This document shows, piece by piece, positions 20,982 to 31,608 of a stretch of DNA of 64,000 bases (position 1 is its first letter; every line of letters starts with the position of its first letter). Location: positions 5,761,272 to 5,825,271 of the forward strand of contig CP070233.1 of NCBI GenBank assembly GCA_017355425.1. Direction: 5' to 3'. The notes beneath the pieces were generated by a model. The model did no database searches, was not told the DNA's origin, and saw only the letters and a program-made list of their open reading frames with translations. This stretch comes from Dolichospermum sp. DET69. Its GTDB lineage: Bacteria > Cyanobacteriota > Cyanobacteriia > Cyanobacteriales > Nostocaceae. The position numbers were made by a program, and so were the translations under genes.

Positions 20982-21667
20982 AGTAATTCCAAAAAAGACT
21001 ATTAATTATGTACACACACTACTAGGTTTAATAAATATAGCATGAATTTCGCTAATGTTATAATTTTTAGGAAAAAAATATTTTTAGGCGTTCAGTTAGA
21101 CATTCGTAGGGTTTTACCAGTGCTAAACCCCTACCCGCATATTTGTGTTAAAACTGCGATACTTTTTAGCGCAATCATCCAAACTGTGTACAAATTGTAG
21201 AAATTTCCTATTACCATAAAATATCTCAATTGTCAATAGATAATTTTCTAGCTATCAAAAAACATCATCCAATTTTCCCCAAAATAGTTTGAGTAAGTCA
21301 TTATTAATTGATTAAGTTTTGTATTATTTTTCCGTTAATATTCCTGAAATAGCTATGAATAAAGACTTCTGCTAATTCTTATTTGAGTAAAATCGCAAAA
21401 TGCATATAATAATCCAATTATGAATTTTGAGAAAATTATAGCAAATCGCTGAAAGTATTGCAAGATCGTTAGTTAATAAAAATAATTCTCAATTAATTAT
21501 TAAGAAAATATAAAGAGGAATTTGTAAAAGTTATAAATTTACAAACCATTTTCGATTTATGATAAGTTTTACTTATTTATAGTTTGCTGAAAGAAAGGAA
21601 AAGCGTTAATAGATAAAGGTCTACAGAGTTTTATCAGCAAACAGCAGAAATAATACAAGATTATCCT

Positions 21668-21814
21668 AGTAGTCTGTCAAATAAATTTTGACGGATAAGA
21701 AACGAACCACGAAGGCACGAAGGACACGAAGGAAGAAGGAAGAAGGAAGAAGGAAGAAGGAAGAATCAAAATGGCAACGAATGAACCCGTCAATTAGTTC
21801 TTGACAGACTACTA
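21668..21814. mobile_element. MITE-like element with 27-bp inverted ends
   Basis: About 147 bases. The left end (AGTAGTCTGTCAA..TTTTGACGG) and right end (CCGTCAA..TTGACAGACTACT) are inverted copies over about 27 bases, flanked by CT/AG. The interior contains six AAGAAGG heptamers and the sequence ACCACGAAGGCACGAAGGAC, a widespread cyanobacterial dispersed motif. No coding capacity. Confidence 0.8.
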
Positions 21815-21823
21815 GTTATTGAG

Positions 21824-21925
21824 TCGTCTTGAGACGACTTTTGCTATGAGACTGGGAATTCATTCCCAGTTGGATTTTACGTTAAGTTGACACCAATGAA
21901 GCTCTTGCTTTACCCCTACCCACTT
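21824..21925. repeat. REP-type double hairpin, shared with 61178-61295
   Basis: GAGTCGTCTTGAGACGACTT hairpin and then ACTGGGAATTCATTCCCAGT hairpin, followed by a conserved tail (TTTTACGTTAAGTTGACAC, then AATGAAGCTCTTGCTTTACC). The same arrangement and tail occur at 61178-61295, so about 100 bases form one dispersed repeat. Confidence 0.8.
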
Positions 21926-21974
21926 AAATCAAATAATTAAGCCGTTTTGAATATACATTGAGATTTATAATAGA

Positions 21975-22173
21975 GCTAGACTTGGCAGACAAGGAGGGAA
22001 AGTGGACAAGAAAGAAAAACAAAGAAGAATTAAAACTGATTAATTATCCAAAACGTTGGCTAATTGGTAATAAGTGATGATTACTCCCACAGGGAACATA
22101 TCGGGCAGAATTTTCCGGTTCTTTCTCTTCAAACTCCCTTGTCTACTTTCCTTCCTTGTCTTCCAAGTCCAGC
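21975..22173. mobile_element. MITE-like element with 36-bp inverted ends
   Basis: About 199 bases. The left arm GCTAGACTTGGCAGACAAGG with GAGGGAAAGTGGACAAG is mirrored by the right arm CTTGTCTACTTTCCTTCC with TTGTCTTCCAAGTCCAGC, with about 32 of 36 positions pairing. The interior has no open frame. Single copy in this window. Confidence 0.72.
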
Positions 22174-22236
22174 ATAAAAACCAATTCTAAAAAACCTACA
22201 CTTGTCAGGCGAGTCCTTAATCATTAATATTTAACC

Positions 22237-22425
22237 CTCAAAAATAACTTGATTATTCAACCAAGTAACCAAATCAGCTTTACTGGTAAAATCTAACAAC
22301 GCTAAACCTAAATTCTCCAAATCTTCCACAGATAACTTATTAATTTTTACCTGTAAATCTTGACTAATCCCACCCATACGTCGTTCCAACTGACGCATTA
22401 CAAGATTTAACTCGGACTCATACCA
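22237..22425 (-). pseudogene. Remnant of a DUF4351-type C-terminal domain (Rpn/PD-(D/E)XK transposase family)
   Basis: The minus strand encodes ERRMGGISQDLQVKINKLSV followed by EDLENLGLALLDFTSKADLV and TWLNNQ, the pattern of the DUF4351 domain at the C terminus of Rpn-family recombination-promoting nucleases in cyanobacteria. The nuclease part is absent upstream, where sequence of another gene fragment begins at 22437. Dead remnant. Confidence 0.6.
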
Positions 22426-22436
22426 GACTATGATTA

Positions 22437-22510
22437 ATGGTCAAACTGTATGCTGATGAAAACTTTCCCCTAGAAATTGTTCGACAATTACGGCTGATAA
22501 AATATGATTC
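22437..22510 (+). pseudogene. N-terminal fragment of a DUF5615 PIN-like toxin gene
   Basis: From the ATG at 22437 the plus strand reads MVKLYADENFPLEIVRQLRL, the conserved N terminus of DUF5615 PIN-like proteins, with the metal-ligand Asp in ADENFP. Similarity stops after about 24 codons at the edge of the convergent kinase gene. The remainder of the toxin is missing. Confidence 0.6.
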
Positions 22511-22514
22511 TTGC

Positions 22515-24245
22515 CTAATAAATAAATCTTCCCTTTTTGTCTATATAGCGTTCTTGTTCACCAATCTTAACTCGTGCTAGACCTTCAGAAAAATTATCAC
22601 CATTATCAAATTGAGGTGGTATAATTAATTGTCCATTTTTGCTAATATAGCCATGTTTATTATCTATCCTTACCATTGCTAAACCTTCGGAAAAGTCCCA
22701 AGCAATATCAAATTGAGGTGGTATAATTAATTGTCCATTTCTGCCAATATAGCCATATTTATTATCTATCCTTACCATTGCTAAACCTTCAGAAAAGTCC
22801 CAAGCGATATCAAATTGAGGTAGAATAATGAACTGTCCACTTTTACCAATATAGCCATATTTATTATCTATTTTTATCCTTGCTAAACCTTCGTAAAAGC
22901 TGCAAGCATCATCAAATTGAGGTGGGATAACGAACTGTCCACTTTTACCAATATAGCCATATTTATTATCTATTTTTATCCTTGCTAGACTTTCACAAAA
23001 GTCCCAAGCATCATCAAATTGAGGTGGGATAACAAACTGTCCATTTTTGCCAATATAGCCATATTTATTGTCTATCTCTACCATTGTTAAACCTTCGTAA
23101 AAGTCTGAAGCATCATCAAATTGAGGTGGTATAATTAATTGTCCATTTTTGCTAATATAGCCATATTTATTATCTATATTTACCATTGCTAAACCTTCGG
23201 AAAAGTCCAAAGTAAAATCAAATTGAGGCGGTATTAACAACTCTCCCATTGTATCAACATAACCATACTTTTTACCAATCCTGATTACTGCCATACCTTC
23301 AGAAAAATCGTCAGCACTATCAAATTGGGGTTGAATAACTACCCGTCCTGTCTGGTCTATATAGCCATACTTATCACCAATCTTGATAGGATGTAGTGAA
23401 GTAATAAGAGATTCTGACGGTAAACCAGCTTGCTTTAAAGCTTGCAATACTTCATGAGCATCTGTATATCTATCCTTGTAATGATATCTGACCATCTTGG
23501 TGAGAATATCTGCCAGTGGTTCACTTATTTGAGCTTTTTCTCTCCAAATAATATCTAGTGTGTTGGAATCTCTTCGTAATTCGTGAGGTGATATTCCAGT
23601 TATTGCTTGAATTGCTGTCATCCCCAGAGCATAAATATCACTGCATAATTTAGGATGTCCATTAGACTGTTCATTTGGCATATAACCGTTAGTACCAATT
23701 GGAATAGTGCTGCTTATTTTTCCTTGAGCATTTACTTCCAAAGTGCTGATTTCTTTAACTATTCCAAAGTCAATTAAAACAATTTTATTATCAGAATAAC
23801 GGCGCATTAAATTTAATGGCTTGATATCCCGATGAATAACATTTTGTTCATGGACAAAACTTAGCACCTCCAAAATTTCTTCTAAAAGGTGAATTACCTC
23901 AGCCTCACTACATTGTTGACCTGAAGTTATTTCATTACTCAAGTCATGTCCATCAATGTATTCTTGAACAAGATAAAATTTTCTATTTTCCTCAAAAAAG
24001 TCGTAGAGTTCAGGAATTTGGGAATGGTTTTTTCCCAACTTGAATAAGATTGCTGCTTCCTTTTTAAATCTTTCTTCTGTATTGATTTCTGGTGTCGGAA
24101 GTTTGATAAGTTCTTTAATAACACAGTTATATTGCGGAGTAACAGGCAGATCAACCGGGTATTCAGCTAAATAGGTTTTGCCAAAACCCCCTTTTCCTAA
24201 CTCCTTGGTAATTTTGTAACGCCGTCGTAATGTTTGCCCAATCAT
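22515..24245 (-). CDS. Ser/Thr protein kinase with C-terminal WG repeats
   Basis: 576 residues. The Hanks-type kinase domain (about 1-265) has P-loop GKGGFGKTY (18-26), Lys44 in VIKEL, catalytic loop HRDIKPLNLM (138-147), DFG (159-161) and an activation segment ending GTNGYMPNEQ instead of APE-type. From about residue 285 to the end are eight full and one degenerate WG repeats of about 34 residues (KYGYIDQTGRVVIQPQFD type), expected to form a beta-rich binding module. No transmembrane segment. Middle repeats are almost identical at DNA level, so copy number may vary between strains. It reads away from metH's end with a hairpin between. Target unknown. Confidence 0.92.
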   Translation of the reverse strand: MIGQTLRRRYKITKELGKGGFGKTYLAEYPVDLPVTPQYNCVIKELIKLPTPEINTEERFKKEAAILFKLGKNHSQIPELYDFFEENRKFYLVQEYIDGHDLSNEITSGQQCSEAEVIHLLEEILEVLSFVHEQNVIHRDIKPLNLMRRYSDNKIVLIDFGIVKEISTLEVNAQGKISSTIPIGTNGYMPNEQSNGHPKLCSDIYALGMTAIQAITGISPHELRRDSNTLDIIWREKAQISEPLADILTKMVRYHYKDRYTDAHEVLQALKQAGLPSESLITSLHPIKIGDKYGYIDQTGRVVIQPQFDSADDFSEGMAVIRIGKKYGYVDTMGELLIPPQFDFTLDFSEGLAMVNIDNKYGYISKNGQLIIPPQFDDASDFYEGLTMVEIDNKYGYIGKNGQFVIPPQFDDAWDFCESLARIKIDNKYGYIGKSGQFVIPPQFDDACSFYEGLARIKIDNKYGYIGKSGQFIILPQFDIAWDFSEGLAMVRIDNKYGYIGRNGQLIIPPQFDIAWDFSEGLAMVRIDNKHGYISKNGQLIIPPQFDNGDNFSEGLARVKIGEQERYIDKKGRFIY

Positions 24246-24335
24246 AATGATACAGAAGCATTTATGTAAATTTTGGCATAACTACGCTACAAAAAACAAT
24301 TAATTATTGACACTTTGCAGAATTAAATTAAAATT

Positions 24336-24367
24336 TATCCCCCTCCATCACAAAACGAAGGGGGATA
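24336..24367 (-). terminator. Hairpin terminator after metH
   Basis: TATCCCCCT ... AAGGGGGATA inverted repeat just past the metH stop. On the minus strand it is followed by AAATTTTAATTT. This is plausible for Rho-independent termination, although the U tract is interrupted. Confidence 0.55.
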
Positions 24368-24372
24368 AAACA

Positions 24373-27300
24373 TTAAGCCGTGAAATACTTAGCCGCAGGG
24401 TGATAAGTAATAATCGCCGTTGTAGACTGTTCAGGATACAATTGCTCACTTTCATCCATGTGCATCTTCATCCTATCAACCCCCAACAACTGCAACTGCT
24501 TAAACTGATCTTGGATATTCGGACAAGCAGGATAGCCGAAACTATACCGAGAACCTTGATAACGCTGCGCCAACATATCCCGAATATTATCCGGTTCAGA
24601 ATCACCAAAACCTAACTCCCGGCGGATTCTAGCGTGAGTCCATTCCGCCAAAGCCTCCGCTACCTGTACAGCCATACCATGAAAATACAGATAGTCAGTG
24701 TATTTATTATCGGCAAATAGCTTTTGTCCAAACTCTGTGGCAATTTCCCCCACAGTCACTGCTTGCATAGGAAAAACATCAGTAATTCCCGACTGCTTTG
24801 GTGAAAAGAAATCTGCAATACATAATCTCTTAAAAGACTTCTGACGGGGAAACTCAAAACTAGCAACCTGTTTTAATTGACTTTCTACATCATATATATG
24901 TAGATTATTTCCCTCAGATTGACAAGGGAAATAGCCATAAATTACTTGAGGATGTAATAAATTCTCCTCAATAATGCGCTGTTTCCATTCTTCTAAAACT
25001 GGATAAACCTTCTCACCTAAAAACTCCTGATATTCCTCCTTAGATTGTTCCTTTGGTTTGCGGAATTGCCATTGTCCAGCTACCAAGGCTTGCAAATCTA
25101 AATACCAGAATAATTCCTCCAAAGAAATATCATCAGGTTGTAAAAACTGCGTTCCCCAAAAAGGTGGATTTGGACGTTCAATATCTACCGCTACCGCTTC
25201 AGAACGCCGAGTATCTTTTTCTTTTGGTTCAACAGGTGTTTTATCTTTAACAGTATTATCTACTGTTTCTTGATGTCCATTAGTTGATTCTGCAACTTCA
25301 TCCAAAAATCCCGTTGAATCTTCCCAATTACCTGCTGTTTTTGCAGGCATTAACTTATCCATAAAATGCAAATCAGAAAACGCATCTTTGCCATAAATAA
25401 CCTTACCTTTGTAAGCATTTTGGCAATCTTGATTCACAAACTTAGGAGTTAAAGCTGCACCACCTAAAATCACAGGAACAGAAATTCCCTTTTCATTAAA
25501 AGTCTGTAAATTCTCCTTCATGAAAGCGGTAGATTTTACTAACAAACCACTCATGGCAATACAATCAGGTTGATACTGTTCGTAAGCTTGAATGATGTTT
25601 TCTACAGATTGCTTAATTCCCAGGTTAATCACCTTATAACCATTGTTAGATAAAATGATATCTACCAGGTTTTTCCCAATATCATGAACATCACCTTTTA
25701 CCGTCGCAATTACAAAAGTTCCTTTCGCATTATTCCCAGATTCCGACTTTTCCATGAACGGTTCTAAATAAGCAACCGCAGCTTTCATGGTTTCGGCAGA
25801 TTGTAATACAAAAGGTAATTGCATTTGTCCAGAACCAAACAATTCACCCACAACTTTCATCCCATCTAACAAGAAAGTATTGATGATTTGTAAAGGAGGA
25901 TATTGTTCTAAGGCATTGGTCAATTGGGTTTCCAAACCAATGCGTTCACCGTCAATAATATGCCGTTTCAAACGTTCTTCAATTGGTAAATTTTCATCAA
26001 TTCCCGTATTTCGTTTAGTTTTGACTCCGGCAAAAATTGTGGTCAGTTCTCCCAAAGGATCATAAATGCAGACATTACCATCAAATTTACGTTCATCATA
26101 AATTAATTGCCGACAAACTTCTTGATGTTGCGGTTCAATCTTAGCCAGTGGTAAAATTTTACTCGCGCTGACAATTGCTGCATCCATGCCCGCGTTCATG
26201 GCTTCATGCAAAAACATGGAGTTGAGAACCATCCGCGAGGCTGGATTTAAGCCAAAGGAGATATTGGAAACGCCCAACATGACATGAGATCCAGGTAATT
26301 CTTGACGAATGCGCCGAATTGATTCAATGGTAGCTTTACCATTTTCTCGATCTTCTTCAATTCCCGTAGAAATAGGTAGAGCTAAAGTATCAAAAAATAT
26401 TTCTGTGGGAGCAATGCCATATTCCACAGCTTGACGGTAAGCACGTTGGGCAATTTGAAACTTTTTCTCTGCTGTCCGCGCCATACCATCTTCGTCAATT
26501 GTCCCAATAATGACACCAGCACCGTATTTTTTAGCTAATTCTAGGACTTTTAAAAATCGGTCTTCGCCATCTTCATAGTTGGTAGAATTGAGTAAACACT
26601 TACCACCAGCTACCTTTAAACCCGCTTCCATTTTTTCCCATTCGGTGGAATCGAGCATCAAAGGTAAAGTGATATTATTAACAACGCGGGAAACTAATTC
26701 GTGCATATCCCGCACGCCGTCACGTCCCACATAATCAACGTTAATATCAAGGATATGCGCGCCTTCTTTTACCTGACTCCGCGCCATTGAGACTAAACCA
26801 TCCCAATCTTCGTCGTTGAGTAAATCACGGCATTTTTTAGAACCACTGGCGTTAAGACGTTCACCAATAATTAAGAAAGAATTTTCTTGATCGTAAGGTT
26901 GAGTAGTATAAATTGATGCGGCTGACGGTTCTAAACTTGGCTGTCTAACTTTCGGTTTTAAGTCCTTGGCCATTTCCGCCAATTGTTGAATATGTGCTGG
27001 TCGTGTCCCACAGCAACCCCCAATCACTTGGACACCTAAATCTTCGATAAAGTGCATTAACGCCATGCGTAATTCTACAGGCGTTAGTTTGTAATGTGCT
27101 TGACCGCCAACATTTTCCGGTAAACCCGCATTGGGAATACAGGAAACTACAAATGGGCAATGTTCTGATAAATACTTGATATGTGGTTTCATCAAGTCGG
27201 GACCAGTGGCGCAATTTAAGCCGAGAATATCAATGGGGTAAGATTCGAGGATGGTAACTACAGCGTTGATTTCTGTGCCTACCAGCATTGTTCCCATGCT

Positions 27301-27894
27301 TTCCATAGTTACAGAGACCATTAAGGCTCTTCGTTCCCCTTTTTTGGCAAAAACTTCCTCAATTCCATTTAAAGCAGCTTTAATTTGCAGTACATCTTGG
27401 CAAGTTTCCACAAGGAATAGATCCACGCCACCATCAAATAAGGCTTCTGCTTGTTCAGCAAAAGAGGCTTTCATGGTGTCAAAATCAATATGTCCCAAGG
27501 TGGGGAGTTTGGTAGTAGGTCCAATGGAACCAGCCACAAATCGGGGTTTTTCCGGGGTGGAAAATTCCGCAGCCACACTTTTGGCAAGTTCGGCGGCTTT
27601 CTTCGTGAGATAGTAAGCTTGGTCTGCGAGGTCGTATTCTGCGAGAACTATGGACATAGAGCCAAAGGTATCAGTTTCAATGACATCAGCGCCAGCAGCG
27701 AGAAAATCACGGTGAACTTTGGCGACGGCTTCGGGTTTAGTATGGACTAGATACTCGTTACAACCTTCATATTGTGCGCCTCCAAAGTCTTCAGCGGTGA
27801 GGTTTTGGGTTTGCAGGTTTGTACCCATTGCCCCATCAAAGACAATTACGGGACGTTCTGGACTATATAGGTGTTTGAGAAAAGGATGGGTCAT
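24373..27894 (-). CDS. metH: Cobalamin-dependent methionine synthase
   Basis: 1173-residue modular enzyme transferring a methyl group from 5-methyltetrahydrofolate to homocysteine via B12. Modules in order: homocysteine-binding barrel (about 1-325, zinc cysteines in NCATGPD and [12 protein letters not shown]), pterin-binding barrel (about 345-630, starting [16 protein letters not shown]), cap and cobalamin-binding domain (about 640-880, lower axial motif [11 protein letters not shown]), and SAM-dependent reactivation domain (about 930-1160). A Thr/Glu/Lys-rich linker near residues 890-915 is longer than usual. Slightly shorter than E. coli MetH, as in other cyanobacteria. No cobalamin riboswitch was recognised upstream. 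Confidence 0.96.
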   Translation of the reverse strand: MTHPFLKHLYSPERPVIVFDGAMGTNLQTQNLTAEDFGGAQYEGCNEYLVHTKPEAVAKVHRDFLAAGADVIETDTFGSMSIVLAEYDLADQAYYLTKKAAELAKSVAAEFSTPEKPRFVAGSIGPTTKLPTLGHIDFDTMKASFAEQAEALFDGGVDLFLVETCQDVLQIKAALNGIEEVFAKKGERRALMVSVTMESMGTMLVGTEINAVVTILESYPIDILGLNCATGPDLMKPHIKYLSEHCPFVVSCIPNAGLPENVGGQAHYKLTPVELRMALMHFIEDLGVQVIGGCCGTRPAHIQQLAEMAKDLKPKVRQPSLEPSAASIYTTQPYDQENSFLIIGERLNASGSKKCRDLLNDEDWDGLVSMARSQVKEGAHILDINVDYVGRDGVRDMHELVSRVVNNITLPLMLDSTEWEKMEAGLKVAGGKCLLNSTNYEDGEDRFLKVLELAKKYGAGVIIGTIDEDGMARTAEKKFQIAQRAYRQAVEYGIAPTEIFFDTLALPISTGIEEDRENGKATIESIRRIRQELPGSHVMLGVSNISFGLNPASRMVLNSMFLHEAMNAGMDAAIVSASKILPLAKIEPQHQEVCRQLIYDERKFDGNVCIYDPLGELTTIFAGVKTKRNTGIDENLPIEERLKRHIIDGERIGLETQLTNALEQYPPLQIINTFLLDGMKVVGELFGSGQMQLPFVLQSAETMKAAVAYLEPFMEKSESGNNAKGTFVIATVKGDVHDIGKNLVDIILSNNGYKVINLGIKQSVENIIQAYEQYQPDCIAMSGLLVKSTAFMKENLQTFNEKGISVPVILGGAALTPKFVNQDCQNAYKGKVIYGKDAFSDLHFMDKLMPAKTAGNWEDSTGFLDEVAESTNGHQETVDNTVKDKTPVEPKEKDTRRSEAVAVDIERPNPPFWGTQFLQPDDISLEELFWYLDLQALVAGQWQFRKPKEQSKEEYQEFLGEKVYPVLEEWKQRIIEENLLHPQVIYGYFPCQSEGNNLHIYDVESQLKQVASFEFPRQKSFKRLCIADFFSPKQSGITDVFPMQAVTVGEIATEFGQKLFADNKYTDYLYFHGMAVQVAEALAEWTHARIRRELGFGDSEPDNIRDMLAQRYQGSRYSFGYPACPNIQDQFKQLQLLGVDRMKMHMDESEQLYPEQSTTAIITYHPAAKYFTA

Positions 27895-28037
27895 AATTGT
27901 GTAAAAAAATAGAGTTAGTTTGGTAATCCTAGACTTAATTTATGATCCGTTTACAAAAAAAGGTAGTCTAGTCTTGATTGTTGCGTATTATGCAGTGATG
28001 TGATCTGACTGAATAACCACAATTGAATAAAATAGTA

Positions 28038-28161
28038 AGGGACTTCCAATTAAAAAAATACCCAAAAATTTCTTAGTGCGGGCCGAAAAGTCCCCTAATC
28101 ATCAAGGACGGGCAAGATGCCCATCCCACAAAATTGGGTAATTTATTTTTTGGTGTTCCCT
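28038..28161. mobile_element. MITE-like element, family B, copy 1
   Basis: 124 bases in the metH-purC spacer. The left end AGGGACTTCCAATTAAAAAA and the right end, whose complement reads AGGGAACACCAAAAAATAAA, are inverted. The core contains GTGCGGGCCGAAAAGTCCCC and hairpin GGACGGGCAAGATGCCCATCC (19 of its bases form the arms and loop). The same core recurs at 42330-42479. It lies between divergent promoters of metH and purC. Confidence 0.82.
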
Positions 28162-28210
28162 AAAACTTTCAGATTTAACCAGTTCATTCCCGAAAACATT
28201 ATCTACTACC

Positions 28211-28954
28211 ATGTCTGTTAATTCTAAACTCTACGAAGGCAAAGCTAAAATTCTTTACGCAACAGATGATCCAGAGGTTTTGTTGGCTGATTTTAAAGAT
28301 GATGCTACAGCCTTTAATGCTCAAAAACGGGGCAGCATTGCCAATAAAGGCATGATTAACTGTAGTATATCTAGTCAACTGTTCCAACAATTGGCAATCC
28401 AGGGGATTAAAACTCATTTTATTGATAGTCCAGCCCCCAATCTGATGCGAGTCAAAGCTGTAAAAATTATCCCCTTAGAAGTGGTGGTGAGAAATATTGC
28501 TGCTGGTAGCCTATGTCAGCAAACTGGGTTAACATTAGGCACTGTGTTATCACGGCCTTTGGTGGAATTCTATTACAAAAATGATCATTTAGGTGATCCT
28601 CTCCTGACAAGCGATCGCTTATTTCTCATGGAATTAGCCACACCGGAACAAGTTGATCAAATTACTCATCTTGCATTGGAAATCAACAAATTTCTCCAGC
28701 AGTTTTGGGAAAAATGCCAAATTACCTTAGTGGACTTTAAACTTGAATTTGGCGTGGACTCACAACAACAAGTGCTTTTAGCTGACGAAATTAGTCCCGA
28801 TACCTGTCGTTTATGGGACATAGCAGAAACTGATACTAACCGTCGAATTATGGATAAAGACCGTTTTCGTCGTGACTTAGGAAACGTAGAAAATGCCTAT
28901 CAGGAGGTTTTACATCGAGTATTAAAAGTAGTAGAAAGCGACAAAATTGAGTAA
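28211..28954 (+). CDS. purC: Phosphoribosylaminoimidazole-succinocarboxamide synthase
   Basis: 247-residue SAICAR synthetase, the purine pathway step joining CAIR and aspartate with ATP. Signature blocks: KLYEGKAKILYATDD at the N terminus, LADFKDDATAFNAQKRG, VKIIPLEVVVRNIAAGS, LADEISPDTCRLWD and DKDRFRRDLGNVENAYQEV. Normal length for the bacterial single-domain enzyme. It heads the bamA-lpx cluster on the same strand, with 50 bases to the next start. Confidence 0.97.
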   Translation: MSVNSKLYEGKAKILYATDDPEVLLADFKDDATAFNAQKRGSIANKGMINCSISSQLFQQLAIQGIKTHFIDSPAPNLMRVKAVKIIPLEVVVRNIAAGSLCQQTGLTLGTVLSRPLVEFYYKNDHLGDPLLTSDRLFLMELATPEQVDQITHLALEINKFLQQFWEKCQITLVDFKLEFGVDSQQQVLLADEISPDTCRLWDIAETDTNRRIMDKDRFRRDLGNVENAYQEVLHRVLKVVESDKIE

Positions 28955-29004
28955 GTATTTTTCCAATAACTAACGAATAATGGTGTGTGGTAGTCAAGAG
29001 CAAT

Positions 29005-31419
29005 ATGATTAAAAAACATTTAACACCTGGATTAGTGGCCATGGTAGCCATGACAGTCCCTTTAGCCATTTCTATCCAAGCAAATGCCCAAACTGCTGAT
29101 AGTCAACCCCAGACAACAGTAGTTTTGACAGAAGAAACAAACCAGCCAGAAAAACAGAATTTTGTCAAAAGCGATGCTACTGAAAATCTGGCATCTCATT
29201 CCCTAGTAGCACCAATAGTGGGAGCAAGAGAATCTAATCAATTTTCTCCTCTTGTTAAAGTTTTAACGCTTAATTCGGCAGCACGAGATCAGGGATCTGT
29301 GGTTGTGCCAAACTCCACAATAGTTCCTACTACAGCCCAAATTCCCGCGGCTGAATCTAGCCCAGAAAAACCAAATCCTTCAACAGCAGCGCCAACAACA
29401 GTCAATAAGCGTCCTGTTGTCCCCAAAAGAACAATAGTTCCCCAAAAGACACCAGTTCCCCCAGCAGAGACTACTCAACCTCCTGCCGCTGAATCTGGTC
29501 AAAAAAACCCAAATCCTTCAACAACAACACCCACACCATCCCCCAATCCAGAAACAACTGAAGCCCGCGTTTTGGTATCCGAGGTAGTTATCAAAACGGA
29601 AACAGGACAAGTTTCTCCTGAACTCGAAACCGAAGTTTATAAAGTAATTCGCACCCAAGCCGGACAAACAACAACCCGTTCTCAACTCCAAGAAGATATC
29701 AGTGCGATTTTTAAAACTGGGTTTTTCTCCAACGTCCAAGCATTTCCCGAAGATACCCCTCTTGGTGTTCGGGTCAGTTTTGTGGTTGTCCCCAATCCCA
29801 TTCTCTCTAAAGTAGAATTAGAAGCCAATCCTGGTACGGGTGTAGCTTCTGTACTTCCTGCTGCCACAGCCAACGAAATATTTAGTAGTCAATATGGTAA
29901 AATTCTCAACTTGCGGGAATTAAATGAGGGAATCAAGCAATTAACTAAACGTTATCAAGACCAAGGTTATGTGCTGGCAAACTTAATTGGAGCGCCTAAA
30001 GTTTCCGAAAATGGCGTTGTCACCCTACAAGTAGCAGAAGGGGTTGTCGAAAACGTTAAAGTCCAATTCCGTAATAAAGATGGTGAGACGGTAGACGAGA
30101 AAGGCAACCCGATTCGCGGACGGACAAAGGATTATATTATTACGCGGGAATTGGAATTAAAATCAGGAACAGTATTCAACCGCAATACAGTGCAGAGAGA
30201 TCTAGCACGAGTATATGGATTGGGGCTTTTTGAACCGCCAGATAACGAACCGATATCCCTTGCGCCTGGTAGTGACCCTAGCAAGGTAAATGTGATAGTC
30301 AATATAACTGAGCGGAGTAGTGGTTCTATTGCCGCTGGGGCAGGGATTAGTTCTGCCAGTGGTTTATTTGGAACTATCAGCTATCAGCAGCAAAATCTGG
30401 GAGGAAGAAACCAAAAATTGGGGACAGAAGTACAGTTAGGAGAACGAGAACTACTATTTGATCTGCGCTTTACTGATCCTTGGATTGCTGGTGATCCTTA
30501 CCGGACTTCATATACAACTAACATTTTCCGTCGTCGTTCTGTTTCCTTGATTTTTGAAGGTAAAGACAAGAGTATTGACACCTTTGATCCTAATAATATT
30601 ACGGACACAAGTCAGCAAGATCGCCCCCGCGTTACCCGGTTAGGTGGTGGTGTGACTTTTACCCGTCCCCTTTCTGCCAATCCTTTCAAAAATTCCGAGT
30701 GGGTTGCTTCCGCTGGACTACAGTATCAACGGGTATCCGGTCGTGATGCTGACGGTAATCTGAGAAAGGAGGGGGCAATATTTGATGGCAATGGGAATAT
30801 TATCAGTAATAAAATTCCTCTCACTCTTTCTCCTTCGGGAGAAGACGATTTATTACTATTGAAGCTGGGCGCACAAAGAGATCTCCGCAATAATTCCCTA
30901 CAACCCACAAATGGTTCTTACCTCAGCTTTGGAGTTGATCAATCTGTACCTATAGGCACAGGTAGTATTTTTATGACTAGGTTACGGGGGAACTATAGTC
31001 GCTATCTACCGATAAAATTGATTAATTTCAGCAAAAAACCCCAAACTTTAGCATTTAACCTGCAAGGAGGGACAATCTTTGGCGATGTACCTCCCTATGA
31101 AGCCTTTACTTTGGGTGGTAGCAATTCAGTTCGGGGTTATGATGAAGGTAGGTTGGGTACTGGTAGTAAGTATATCCAAGCTGCTGTTGAATATCGCTTT
31201 CCTGTTTTCTCGGTTGTCAGTGGCGCACTATTTTTTGATTATGGTAGTGACTTGGGAAGTAGTACCCAAGCTGCACAATTATTAAATAAAAGTGGTAATG
31301 GCTATGGCTATGGTTTAGGTCTGCGGGTACAATCTCCACTTGGACCAATTCGCATAGATTACGGTATCACTGATGAAGGTGATAGTCGGATCAATTTTGG
31401 GATTGGGGAAAGATTTTAA
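29005..31419 (+). CDS. bamA: Omp85/BamA-family outer membrane assembly protein
   Basis: About 804 residues from ATG 29005; a GTG at 28987 would add six residues before an otherwise normal signal peptide. The signal peptide (KKHLTPGLVAMVAMTV to about ANAQ) is followed by a long Pro/Thr/Ser-rich linker to about residue 190, typical of cyanobacterial Omp85. Three POTRA domains come next (starting VLVSEVVIKTETG), then a 16-strand barrel with the conserved region around SVRGYDEGRLGTGSKY and a final strand ending in RINFGIGERF with terminal Phe. It inserts beta-barrel proteins into the outer membrane and is related to chloroplast Toc75. It leads the lpx genes here. Confidence 0.95.
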   Translation: MIKKHLTPGLVAMVAMTVPLAISIQANAQTADSQPQTTVVLTEETNQPEKQNFVKSDATENLASHSLVAPIVGARESNQFSPLVKVLTLNSAARDQGSVVVPNSTIVPTTAQIPAAESSPEKPNPSTAAPTTVNKRPVVPKRTIVPQKTPVPPAETTQPPAAESGQKNPNPSTTTPTPSPNPETTEARVLVSEVVIKTETGQVSPELETEVYKVIRTQAGQTTTRSQLQEDISAIFKTGFFSNVQAFPEDTPLGVRVSFVVVPNPILSKVELEANPGTGVASVLPAATANEIFSSQYGKILNLRELNEGIKQLTKRYQDQGYVLANLIGAPKVSENGVVTLQVAEGVVENVKVQFRNKDGETVDEKGNPIRGRTKDYIITRELELKSGTVFNRNTVQRDLARVYGLGLFEPPDNEPISLAPGSDPSKVNVIVNITERSSGSIAAGAGISSASGLFGTISYQQQNLGGRNQKLGTEVQLGERELLFDLRFTDPWIAGDPYRTSYTTNIFRRRSVSLIFEGKDKSIDTFDPNNITDTSQQDRPRVTRLGGGVTFTRPLSANPFKNSEWVASAGLQYQRVSGRDADGNLRKEGAIFDGNGNIISNKIPLTLSPSGEDDLLLLKLGAQRDLRNNSLQPTNGSYLSFGVDQSVPIGTGSIFMTRLRGNYSRYLPIKLINFSKKPQTLAFNLQGGTIFGDVPPYEAFTLGGSNSVRGYDEGRLGTGSKYIQAAVEYRFPVFSVVSGALFFDYGSDLGSSTQAAQLLNKSGNGYGYGLGLRVQSPLGPIRIDYGITDEGDSRINFGIGERF

Positions 31420-31423
31420 GTTG

Positions 31424-31502
31424 GTCATTAGTCATTGGTCATTGGTCATTGGTCATTAGTCATTGGTCATTGGTCATTGGTCATTGGTCATTGGTCAGTG
31501 GC
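31424..31502. repeat. STRR heptamer repeats
   Basis: Run of about ten TCATTGG/TCATTAG heptamers between bamA and lpxC. Confidence 0.9.
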
Positions 31503-31608
31503 AATCTGACTTCTTTGCTTTAAACTATTTTTCAGACAAGATTCATCAGGGTTTCTACTCAAGACGGGATATGAGCAATATTAACTATAATATTTGGATT
31601 GTTAGGCA

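Larger units (their letters stand above)
20982..22236. other. Gene-free AT-rich repeat region
   Basis: About 1.25 kb with no supported protein gene. It contains the rpsT 5' side, a MITE (21668-21814), REP hairpins (21824-21925) and a second inverted-repeat element (21975-22173). The stretch 21000-21660 is AT-rich with nothing I recognise. Confidence 0.65.

Noticed and set aside
27895-28037. Cobalamin riboswitch before metH
   Set aside because: No B12-box-like motif or matching helices could be seen in the short leader; the region near purC is a MITE.
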